NCBI GenBank assembly: GCA_023460155.1
Contig: JAEWRF010000100.1
Coordinates: forward strand, 1 to 23,077
Source: Bacillota bacterium
Lineage (GTDB): Bacteria > Bacillota > Clostridia > Oscillospirales > Acutalibacteraceae
Direction of reading: 5' to 3'
Length of the DNA stretch: 23,077 bases
This document shows positions 15,876-22,057 of the stretch, one piece after another. The notes beneath the pieces are model-generated. The model was given only the letters and a program-made list of their open reading frames with translations, did not search any database and was not told where the DNA came from. Position 1 is the first letter of the stretch. Every line of letters starts with the position of its first letter. The translations under genes and the position numbers were made by a program.

Positions 15876-16781
15876 ATGATTCGGTTCACTGCTGCCCGCA
15901 GCCGCGCGGTTCTTGCCGCGGCGGTCTTCGCCCTGGTCTTCGCGGCCGCTTTTTCGCGTACGGCGGCCGAGCGGCTGCTTCCGGCCGCTGCCCCGGCGGT
16001 GCCGGCCCAGGCCGAAGCGGCCTCGCCGCAGGCTGCCCCTCCTCCGCCTCCTCCGTCCTCCGAGGTTTCTCCGCCGCCATATTCACCCACCCCCGCCGCG
16101 CTGAGCGACCCGGATCAGCGGCAGCCTTCCACAGTTCCCGAACCGCCCAAGGATTCCGGCGGCAGAATCGTTTATATGACCTTCGACGACGGCCCGTCCG
16201 ATCTGACAAAGCCGCTCCTCGATATCCTGGACCGCTGCGGGGTTAAGGCAACCTTTTTTGTGATCGGAGCAGTCAGCAAGTCCTCTTTGCCGGAAATGAA
16301 GGATATTGTCAGCCGAGGGCATGCGATCGGCATCCATTCCATGACGCATGTTTACCGTCAGGTCTATGCGTCCCCCGCGGCCTTTTTCAGGGACTTTTAT
16401 GAGATGCGCGATGTGATTCGGAAAGAGACGGGAATTGATCCGAAAATCTGCCGGTTCCCCGGCGGAAGCGTGAACTCCTACGATAAGCGGGTTCTGAAGG
16501 GAATTTCGGCGAGACTGAAAAAGGAAGGCTATACCTACTACGACTGGAACGTGAGCTCCGGGGACTCCGCCGCTGTGACGAATTCGGAGATAATTTTCAG
16601 AAATGCGATCGACGGGGTGCATAGGCACCGCACCTCGGTGGTGCTGTTCCACAATTCGGAGCAGAAAAAAGATACGCTGAATCAGGTCGAACGATTCGTC
16701 AATACATTGAAAAGCGAAGGCTATACGTTTAAAAAGCTGGATCCCTCCGTCGACAACCGGCCGTTCATCTTTGCCCAATAG
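15876..16781 (+). CDS. Secreted NodB-domain polysaccharide deacetylase
   Basis: A 301-residue protein with an N-terminal signal anchor (about 10-30), an Ala/Pro-rich linker including a run of six prolines near 55-60, and a NodB domain from about 97. All five catalytic motifs are present: TFDDGPS (102-108, Asp104/Asp105), HSMTH (154-158, metal His pair), RFPGG (193-197), DWNVSSGD (223-230) and LFH (257-259). The expected reaction is metal-dependent N- or O-deacetylation of peptidoglycan or another amino-sugar polymer outside the cell. It follows the SGNH gene by 44 bases without a terminator, so it is likely the last gene of the acylation operon. Confidence 0.9.
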   Translation: MIRFTAARSRAVLAAAVFALVFAAAFSRTAAERLLPAAAPAVPAQAEAASPQAAPPPPPPSSEVSPPPYSPTPAALSDPDQRQPSTVPEPPKDSGGRIVYMTFDDGPSDLTKPLLDILDRCGVKATFFVIGAVSKSSLPEMKDIVSRGHAIGIHSMTHVYRQVYASPAAFFRDFYEMRDVIRKETGIDPKICRFPGGSVNSYDKRVLKGISARLKKEGYTYYDWNVSSGDSAAVTNSEIIFRNAIDGVHRHRTSVVLFHNSEQKKDTLNQVERFVNTLKSEGYTFKKLDPSVDNRPFIFAQ

Positions 16782-16810
16782 CCAAAGTGCTGTGAGAATA
16801 TGCGTCAATA

Positions 16811-16844
16811 GGAAAGCCCCTTCCGTAAGCGGAAGGGGCTTTCC
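16811..16844. terminator. Bidirectional terminator between the deacetylase and SleL-like genes
   Basis: A perfect 15-pair inverted repeat: 16811-16825 pairs with 16830-16844 across the loop TAAG. Both strands end in CTTTCC, so the U-tracts are short. It sits between two convergent stop codons at 16781 and 16849, as expected for a shared terminator. Confidence 0.8.
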
Positions 16845-16848
16845 ACGT

Positions 16849-18129
16849 TCACAGAACCTTCTGCACCTGATACAGAGCGTCGAGCACCAGCCAGTTCTGG
16901 GCGAAGAAGCTGTTTATGGTCCAGTAGCTTACGCCTCCGAGTCCGTAATTATCCGCGAGGCGCAGCTTTGCATTGATGCTCCGGGCATCCTCAAACCATA
17001 CCTCGTGTTCCTTCGCGTCGGAACTGTAGTAATGGAAATAGGGGGCCTGAGCCTTGCTGTCGAAGAAGATGCGCGCGCCGACGCGCCGCGCAAGCTCCAC
17101 GGCCCCGGGGTTGGTAAGCGGGCGTGCCTTCGTGCCCGGTACGAAGGGCAGCGTCCAGTCGTAGCCGTAGTTGGGGATTCCCATAAAAATTTTCCGATTC
17201 GGAATCACCGACACGGCATACTGCAGCACCTGCTCCACCAGATTCAGCGGGGCGACCGGAAGCGCCGGGCCGTTGGTGTAGCCCCATTCGTAGGTCATCA
17301 GGATGACATGGTCCACAATCCGCCCGTGCGCCGCGTAGTCGTGCGCTTCGTACAGCAGTCCGGGCTGGTCCGCACTTGTCTTGGGAGCGAGGGAGGTCGT
17401 CAGAATGTATCCGGCGGCGTGCAGCCGTGCCGCCGCCTTTTCAAGGAAGCGGTTATACCGCTCGCGGTCCTCCTGAAGAAGATATTCGAAGTCGATGTTC
17501 AGTCCGTAGTAGTTTTTCTCCTGCAATGTCCGCAGGACGTTGGCAAGGAGTTTTTCCTGCGCCGTATCGCTTGTCAGAATGGAGTGTGCTACGCTGCTGC
17601 TGAACCCGCTGCCGGTTACGATGTTTGTTATTACCATCATCGGCGCGACATTCCGCCGGCGGGACGCCGCGATAACCGGGCCGTCCGCAATGGAGTTCAG
17701 ACTTCCGTCCGCGTTGACCTGATAGCTGAAAACACTGCAGTAGGTCAGGTGGGGCAGGGTACGCTCCAGCGTATCCGCGTTAATGCTCGGAAACGCATAG
17801 CCGTTAACCTGTTTCTGCCCGAGGCGCTGGAAGGGAGTGGGGATGACGACCGTTTCACCCGCGCGGATAAGAGCGGGATCCGTGATCTGCGGATTTGCCT
17901 TCCGGATGGTTTCTTCGTCAGTCTGATAGCGCCGGGCAAGACCGCTCAGGGTTTCGCCGGGTGCGACCGTGTGCCGGACTTCCTCCGCCTCCACGACGAG
18001 CGCCTGCCCGATGACCAGCGAATCCGTCAGCTCCATCTGATTGGTTTCCGCGATGCCCCGCGCGGAAACGCCGTAAAGCTCTCCAATCAGATACAGGCTG
18101 TCCCCCGGGCGCACCACATAAATATACAA
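16849..18129 (-). CDS. sleL: LysM-GH18 spore cortex-fragment glycosidase (SleL/YaaH type)
   Basis: A 426-residue protein with two N-terminal LysM repeats (about 3-46 and 52-97) and a GH18 domain to the C-terminus. NIDFEY holds the catalytic Glu215. SleL/YaaH are N-acetylglucosaminidases that degrade cortex fragments in germination, and like them this protein has no signal peptide, fitting deposition in the spore coat by the mother cell. I chose the TTG at 18129, giving the usual MYIYVVRPGDSLY start with AAGGTGG eight bases upstream. A GTG four codons earlier lies inside that ribosome site. It is flanked by terminators on both sides, so it is probably monocistronic. Confidence 0.88.
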   Translation of the reverse strand: MYIYVVRPGDSLYLIGELYGVSARGIAETNQMELTDSLVIGQALVVEAEEVRHTVAPGETLSGLARRYQTDEETIRKANPQITDPALIRAGETVVIPTPFQRLGQKQVNGYAFPSINADTLERTLPHLTYCSVFSYQVNADGSLNSIADGPVIAASRRRNVAPMMVITNIVTGSGFSSSVAHSILTSDTAQEKLLANVLRTLQEKNYYGLNIDFEYLLQEDRERYNRFLEKAAARLHAAGYILTTSLAPKTSADQPGLLYEAHDYAAHGRIVDHVILMTYEWGYTNGPALPVAPLNLVEQVLQYAVSVIPNRKIFMGIPNYGYDWTLPFVPGTKARPLTNPGAVELARRVGARIFFDSKAQAPYFHYYSSDAKEHEVWFEDARSINAKLRLADNYGLGGVSYWTINSFFAQNWLVLDALYQVQKVL

Positions 18130-18202
18130 AACCGATTCCACCTTTTTTATAAAATAGAACGCATCTATTTATATGTTTGCGGCGAGCTTTCCATAACGGG
18201 GC

Positions 18203-18248
18203 AAAATAAAAAGCCGCGGAGGCCGGAGTTGAATCCGGCCGCCGCGGC
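18203..18248 (-). terminator. Rho-independent terminator of the universal-stress gene
   Basis: On the minus strand, GCCGCGG-C-GGCCGGA pairs with TCCGGCC-T-CCGCGGC (18248-18213) around a six-base loop. The T-rich tract TTTTTATTTT follows at 18212-18203. It lies 15 bases past the stop at 18263. Confidence 0.85.
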
Positions 18249-18262
18249 ATAATTTTCAGTTT

Positions 18263-18709
18263 TCAGGTTATTTGTGCAATCAGCTTTTTGGCTGTTTTTT
18301 CATCTTTTTTAGCGGGGCAGATGTTGTAAATCGTACCGTCCTTTGCCACCATCGAGATCGGTACCTGCGGCAGCAGCTTATGTATGATCTCAATGAATCC
18401 GTTCACGGAAGTTTCCGCCATCCCGGTTACAATGTGATCCGCATGGATTTTTTCAGCGAAGCCCGCCGCCATCAGCGGCGCGTCGTCATGAAAATAGATG
18501 GACATTTCAGCTTCTGCGTCCCGCGCCGTCTCGCGAAGATATTCCAGTTCCCGCCCGTCCGTTTCATACCCGGAGGAGGTAGGCTGCACGCAGAGCACCT
18601 GCAGCGGCAGAGAACGTTCATCGGAAAGCTTTTTTCCGACCCGGATCAGGCGGTCACAGTCGTGCTGGCCTGTGACACAGACAAGAATCGCTGCCTTGCC
18701 TTTTTTCAA
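18263..18709 (-). CDS. Universal stress protein (UspA) family protein
   Basis: A 148-residue single-domain protein beginning with a hydrophobic first strand, AAILVCVTGQHDCDRLIRVGKKL, of the UspA/KdpD stress-domain type. ADHIVTGMAET occupies the position of the second nucleotide-contact region, but the usual G-x2-G-x9-G(S/T) ATP loop is not clear. ATP binding is therefore doubtful. The start is a TTG at 18709 with AAAGGAG eight bases before it. The function is unknown beyond the family link to stress or energy signalling. No partner gene is adjacent in the same unit, and terminators bound it on both sides. Confidence 0.7.
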   Translation of the reverse strand: MKKGKAAILVCVTGQHDCDRLIRVGKKLSDERSLPLQVLCVQPTSSGYETDGRELEYLRETARDAEAEMSIYFHDDAPLMAAGFAEKIHADHIVTGMAETSVNGFIEIIHKLLPQVPISMVAKDGTIYNICPAKKDEKTAKKLIAQIT

Positions 18710-18931
18710 AATTGTGTCTCCTTTCTCAGTAAACTTGAACCCGAAATACCATTACCTAGTATAAACGGCCTCTTTCAAGAAACAATGTATAGATTATGAA
18801 CAAGCTGTTAAGAAATTTGTTATAACATTTTGTGCAACCTTCCGAACCAATTTCATTTTATCATAAAACCCGAAAAATTTCAAATGGTATTTTTGCGTGG
18901 AAGAAAATCCCGGAAAACAAATTTCCGGCAC

Positions 18932-18968
18932 TCAAAAAGCAGAGCCGCAGGCAGTTTGCCCGCGGCTC
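18932..18968 (-). terminator. Rho-independent terminator of the spoIIQ-like gene
   Basis: On the minus strand GAGCCGCGGGCA (18968-18957) pairs with TGCCTGCGGCTC (18953-18942) with one G-T wobble. TGCTTTTTG follows. It lies 26 bases past the stop codon at 18995. The rest of the gap to 18709 is AT-rich and holds no gene that I can support. Confidence 0.8.
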
Positions 18969-18994
18969 GCGGCTTTTTCCAAGATAGGGAAATC

Positions 18995-19711
18995 TTACTG
19001 CAGAAGGGTAAGGGGATCCACGTATTTTCCGTTTTCCTTCAGCACCAGGTGCAGATGCGGGCCTTCCGCCGACTCAAGCGGCACGGTCCCGACGGTTCCG
19101 ATTTGCTGCCCTGCCGTCACGGTTTCGCCGGCCCGGATCTTCGTGTCGCCCAGTCCGCAGTACCACGCTTCCACACTGCCGTGCTGAATGACCGCGGTGC
19201 TGCCGTACCGGTCGTCGATATACGTCCGGGTCACTTTTCCGTCAGCGATTGCCTTCACCGGGTCGTTCGCCTTTGCGCTCAGGTCAATCCCGGTATGCGC
19301 GCGCCAGTCTCCGGTCGCTTCACAGAAAACCGGGTCCTCACTGAATTTCTGCGCAATGGTTTTGTCAACCGGATAGGAGTACGTCCATACCTTTGCACTC
19401 GCCTGCTTGGCGGGAGCTTTGGAGGACGGGGCCGGTTTTGAGGATACGACGGCCTGCGACGAGGATTCCGGCTTCGAAGAGGACGAAACGGCGGCCTGCG
19501 ACGAAGATTCCGGCTCGCTGACGTAGACTCCGCTCACCGTGTTGTTGGCCGGAGCCGCGGAGCTGCTTTGGCTCTCCGTTCCCGGCGCGGCGTAATTCAC
19601 CACGCTATCGTACGTGGTCCACGCCGCAACGCCTACTGCAATCAGGCAAGCGCCCAGTGCAATATAAAATCCCTTGGAACCTTTTCCGCTTTTTTGTATG
19701 TGTAGATTCAA
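18995..19711 (-). CDS. spoIIQ: SpoIIQ-like membrane-anchored M23 metallopeptidase-fold protein
   Basis: A 238-residue protein. SKGFYIALGACLIAVGVAAW at 12-31 is an N-terminal membrane anchor of the form found in clostridial SpoIIQ. A Ser/Pro/Lys-rich linker spans 45-108 and an M23/LytM domain 110-238. HTGIDL (His139, Asp143) and PHLHL (His219, His221) retain the zinc and catalytic residues, as in clostridial SpoIIQ and unlike Bacillus SpoIIQ. SpoIIQ is a forespore protein that pairs with SpoIIIAH in the engulfment channel. The start is a TTG at 19711 with GGAGGTGG six bases upstream. spoIID, often adjacent in Clostridia, is not here, so a general wall endopeptidase remains possible. Confidence 0.8.
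   Translation of the reverse strand: MNLHIQKSGKGSKGFYIALGACLIAVGVAAWTTYDSVVNYAAPGTESQSSSAAPANNTVSGVYVSEPESSSQAAVSSSSKPESSSQAVVSSKPAPSSKAPAKQASAKVWTYSYPVDKTIAQKFSEDPVFCEATGDWRAHTGIDLSAKANDPVKAIADGKVTRTYIDDRYGSTAVIQHGSVEAWYCGLGDTKIRAGETVTAGQQIGTVGTVPLESAEGPHLHLVLKENGKYVDPLTLLQ
19451..19515 (-). repeat. Direct repeat in the linker of the SpoIIQ-like gene
   Basis: A 23-base unit at 19451-19473 recurs at 19493-19515 with one difference, a 42-base period. It encodes two copies of an ESSSQA(A/V)VSS-type linker segment. This looks like in-frame duplication in a low-complexity linker. Confidence 0.75.
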
Positions 19712-19730
19712 TGTGTGCCACCTCCGTTCC

Positions 19731-19760
19731 TATTTTGACCAGGAAACCGGTCCGATATTC
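19731..19760 (-). promoter_or_regulatory. Possible sigma-F-like forespore promoter of the SpoIIQ-like gene
   Basis: On the minus strand GAATA (19760-19756), 15 bases, then GGTCAAAATA (19740-19731) resembles the sigma-F pattern GYATA and GGNNAANNT. spoIIQ of Bacillus is sigma-F controlled. One concern is that the predicted start of transcription falls near 19725, at the edge of the Shine-Dalgarno at 19725-19718. Confidence 0.35.
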
Positions 19761-19795
19761 GGAAATGGCACGATCGTGAGGAAATATTTTTCTAA

Positions 19796-19892
19796 GGCAG
19801 CACCGCACAAAAAGAGGTGCAGAGGCGGCGCACGCGGAGGATGCGGTGCCGCCTAACGGAAGAGGCCCCGGTCCAACATGGCCGGGGCCTCT
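19796..19892. other. Structured intergenic region of unknown role
   Basis: This is the structured part of the 468-base stretch between the SpoIIQ-like gene and lexA. GGCAGCACCGCA (19796-19807) pairs with TGCGGTGCCGCC (19842-19853) with one A-C mismatch on the plus strand, or a G-U wobble if read on the minus strand. AGAGGCCCCGG (19861-19871) pairs perfectly with CCGGGGCCTCT (19882-19892). The second hairpin lacks a good T-run on either side. It could be part of a small RNA, a leader, or a pair of weak terminators. I do not recognise a known RNA family. Confidence 0.45.
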
Positions 19893-19928
19893 CTCTTAGC
19901 TTGAGGGGTATATTGAGGAGGGTAGAAC

Positions 19929-20015
19929 ATGTATCAGAGAGCGGTGCGGCTCCAACTCCCTGATAACACCTACATTATAGCCAAGCCCCGTCGGCGAGTT
20001 GTTACACAGCTATGA
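19929..20015 (+). CDS. Possible 28-residue small protein
   Basis: GAGGAGGG, six bases, then ATG opens a 28-codon frame that begins MYQRAVRLQL and ends in TGA. The ribosome site is the best in the window. The product would be basic, with a PRRR cluster near its C-terminus, and has no membrane segment. A TATATT at 19909-19914 has no partner -35, so its promoter is unclear; transcription might enter from the structured region upstream. No known family is recognised. A chance Shine-Dalgarno is the main alternative. Confidence 0.4.
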   Translation: MYQRAVRLQLPDNTYIIAKPRRRVVTQL

Positions 20016-20113
20016 ATATCCTATGAATTTTTCCGGCGCGAAAAACAGGGACTGTTGATTTTGACGGATTCCTGAGAAGTTAAATCCTGCGGTGCGGGGC
20101 AAGGGCTTGGCCA

Positions 20114-20129
20114 GCAAACAAATGTTTGC
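20114..20129 (+). promoter_or_regulatory. LexA-box-like operator upstream of lexA
   Basis: GCAAACAAATGTTTGC is an inverted repeat with seven paired bases on each side of AA. It resembles the Gram-positive LexA (Cheo/DinR) box CGAAC-N4-GTTCG with A in place of G at one position of each half. It overlaps the -35 element of the lexA promoter, so a bound dimer would block RNA polymerase. Self-repression of lexA is the normal arrangement. Confidence 0.65.
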
Positions 20130-20153
20130 AAATGGAGCAGAATATGGTATAAT
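20125..20153 (+). promoter_or_regulatory. Promoter of lexA
   Basis: TTTGCA (20125-20130) and a perfect TATAAT (20148-20153) are separated by 17 bases. A TGG before the -10 gives an extended -10 element that could offset the poor -35. The -10 ends 26 bases before the lexA ATG. Confidence 0.72.
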
Positions 20154-20179
20154 CATGGAAAGAAGGAGTTGAGGGCGAA

Positions 20180-20764
20180 ATGGAACTCAAGGAAAATGAG
20201 CGGAGAGTCTACGAATGCCTGAAAAGTCGGATGGAGAGCGGGATTCCGCCGACGGTGCGGGAAATCTGCCGGGCAACCGGCCTGAAGTCGACCTCCAGCG
20301 TACATGCCTACCTGAGAATGCTGGAGGAAAAGGGACTCATTACCCGCGACCGCGGACTGAACCGTGCGATTCATCTCGCCGGGGAGCAGACCACCGTGCA
20401 GGTGCCCATTCTCGGCCGGGTAGCCGCGGGATATCCGATCCTCGCCGTGGAGGAGGCGGACGGCTTCCTGCCGTATTCGCCCCGGTACGGGGGGGACGGG
20501 GAATATTTCGCACTCCATGTAAAGGGCGAAAGCATGAAAAACGCGGGCATCCTCGACGGCGATTTTGTGGTGGCCCTTCGCACGCCGACCGCGCTCGACG
20601 GCGAAATCGTCGTGGCGCTCATCGGAGAGGAAGCGACGGTCAAGCGCCTTTTCCGCGAAAAAGACCGCATCCGCCTGCAGCCGGAAAATCCGGATTTTGA
20701 ACCGATCTACACGCAGGACGTGCTGATTCTCGGAAAGGTCACGGCGGTCTTCCGGTATTACTGA
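20180..20764 (+). CDS. lexA: LexA SOS repressor
   Basis: A 194-residue LexA. The N-terminal winged-helix domain (1-65) has PTVREICRATGLKSTSSVHAYL as its helix-turn-helix. The hinge is followed by the self-cleavage site GRVAAG with scission expected between Ala83 and Gly84. The catalytic pair is Ser118 in GESMKNAG and Lys155 in EATVKRL. It represses DNA-damage genes and is inactivated by RecA-stimulated self-cleavage. GAAGGAG and GAGGG lie before the ATG. It is convergent with the cyclase-family gene, whose stop is only seven bases away, and I see no terminator between them. Confidence 0.96.
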   Translation: MELKENERRVYECLKSRMESGIPPTVREICRATGLKSTSSVHAYLRMLEEKGLITRDRGLNRAIHLAGEQTTVQVPILGRVAAGYPILAVEEADGFLPYSPRYGGDGEYFALHVKGESMKNAGILDGDFVVALRTPTALDGEIVVALIGEEATVKRLFREKDRIRLQPENPDFEPIYTQDVLILGKVTAVFRYY

Positions 20765-20771
20765 AAGCGGT

Positions 20772-21350
20772 TTACTCCGTAAGCAGAACGGCGCGCACGG
20801 GCGAGGCCTCCGCGCCGCCGAGCAGGAGCGGAAGGGCAATCAGCTGATAGTTCCCGGGCGCCGCGCCGGAGAGGTCAAGCCCTTCGAGAATCGGGATGCC
20901 CGCCGAAAGCAGCTCCACATGCGGCTGAACGGTGTCATCGGAAGCGCCGATGCTCTGCGCATCCGTTCCGACGAGGAGAAACCCGGCGTCCGCCAGCGCA
21001 AAGGCGGAGCTCTGCGTCAGGAACGCGCTGCCGTTCCCTTTGATCAGGAGGCGCTTTTCGCAGTCCGGCGGCAGGCGGTCAATCTCCGCGCCTGTCACGG
21101 TTCCTTCAAATTCAACGACGGTGCAGGGGCCGATGCAGCGCGAAAGCTCCACCTTTTCGATTGTGTCGCCGTCTTCCAGAAAATGACGGGGCGCGTCCAG
21201 ATGGGTCGCGCTGTGGCAGCCGGAGTAAAAGCCGGAAAGATTGCAGTCGTCGCCCAGCTCCATCCGGCGCACGGGGTCGTGCTTCGGCACCGGATCGCCC
21301 GGGTACGGCGGGGTGAGAAACAAGTCGCGCGAAATATCGATGATCTTCAT
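20772..21350 (-). CDS. Cyclase-family metal-dependent hydrolase (kynurenine formamidase-like)
   Basis: A 192-residue protein from the ATG at 21350, which has GGAGG seven bases upstream; a longer reading into mtnN is not supported. IIDISRDLFLTPPYPGDP at the N-terminus and GCHSATHLDAPRHFL near 44-58 match the HxGTHxDxPxHF metal motif of the cyclase family, with Ala in place of the usual Gly-Thr spacing residue. Members hydrolyse N-formylkynurenine or related amides, but no tryptophan-degradation genes are here, so the substrate is open. It is 14 bases after mtnN and probably the last gene of the PAP-mtnN-cyclase unit. Confidence 0.87.
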   Translation of the reverse strand: MKIIDISRDLFLTPPYPGDPVPKHDPVRRMELGDDCNLSGFYSGCHSATHLDAPRHFLEDGDTIEKVELSRCIGPCTVVEFEGTVTGAEIDRLPPDCEKRLLIKGNGSAFLTQSSAFALADAGFLLVGTDAQSIGASDDTVQPHVELLSAGIPILEGLDLSGAAPGNYQLIALPLLLGGAEASPVRAVLLTE

Positions 21351-21364
21351 GAGCGGGCCTCCGG

Positions 21365-22057
21365 TCAGAGCTTCGGCAGAGCGGCGCAGATCAGCCTTGT
21401 GAGCAGGTGCGCCGATTCCGCCGCGAACCGGGTGAAGTCGACTGCGGCGCTGTCGTTCGCGTTGTCGGAGATGGAGCGGATAACGACGAAGCCGGTGCCG
21501 TTCATCCGGCATACTTGCGCAATGCTGCCGCCCTCCATCTCGCAGGCGGAGGCGCCGAATTCCTCGGCAATCCGGTTCAGCTTTTCCGCGCCGCTGATGA
21601 ACTGGTCGCCGCTCGCGATGATGCCGGTGTGAATTCTTTCCGCCGGATAAACAAACAGCGCGGCCTCCTTCACAGCGGCGGAAAGCGCCGCGTCGGCGGG
21701 GAGCTCCACGATGCCGAGACCGGATATGTACCCCTTGGGGTCGCCGAGGGCCGAGGTATCCATGTCGTGCTGGACCAATCCGCTTGAAACGACGATGTCA
21801 CCGATGTGGATCTCCCTTCCGATTCCGCCCGCGACGCCGACGTTGATCAGCGCCGAGGGAGAATAGCGGAGAATCATGGTCTGCGCACAGACGGCGGCGG
21901 CTACTTTGCCGACTCCGCACTGAGCCACAACGCACTCACAGCCGGAAATGCGGCCGGTGCGGTAGGTGATACCGCTGAAGGCCTCTGTTTTGTCCGGTTC
22001 CATCTGTTCCAGAATTTCTTCCACTTCCACAGCCATTGCACCGATAATACCGATCAT
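21365..22057 (-). CDS. mtnN: 5'-methylthioadenosine/S-adenosylhomocysteine nucleosidase
   Basis: A 230-residue nucleoside phosphorylase-fold enzyme. IGIIGAMAVEVEEI at the N-terminus has Glu11 at the position of Escherichia coli Glu12. VGVAGGIG near 73-80, CEMEGG with Glu175, and SISDNAN with catalytic Asp198 complete the active site. It cleaves adenine from methylthioadenosine and S-adenosylhomocysteine in methionine salvage and autoinducer-2 precursor formation. Its ATG overlaps the stop of the upstream phosphotransferase gene by four bases (ATGA). Confidence 0.94.
   Translation of the reverse strand: MIGIIGAMAVEVEEILEQMEPDKTEAFSGITYRTGRISGCECVVAQCGVGKVAAAVCAQTMILRYSPSALINVGVAGGIGREIHIGDIVVSSGLVQHDMDTSALGDPKGYISGLGIVELPADAALSAAVKEAALFVYPAERIHTGIIASGDQFISGAEKLNRIAEEFGASACEMEGGSIAQVCRMNGTGFVVIRSISDNANDSAAVDFTRFAAESAHLLTRLICAALPKL

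Noticed and set aside
16771..18252. A 493-codon plus-strand frame opposite the LysM-GH18 gene
   Set aside because: The minus-strand LysM and GH18 signatures are clear. The mirror frame runs through a terminator and has no motif.
20010..20027. A tandem CTATGAAT repeat before lexA
   Set aside because: Two 8-base copies in AT-rich DNA are readily explained by chance, with no link to a nearby promoter.
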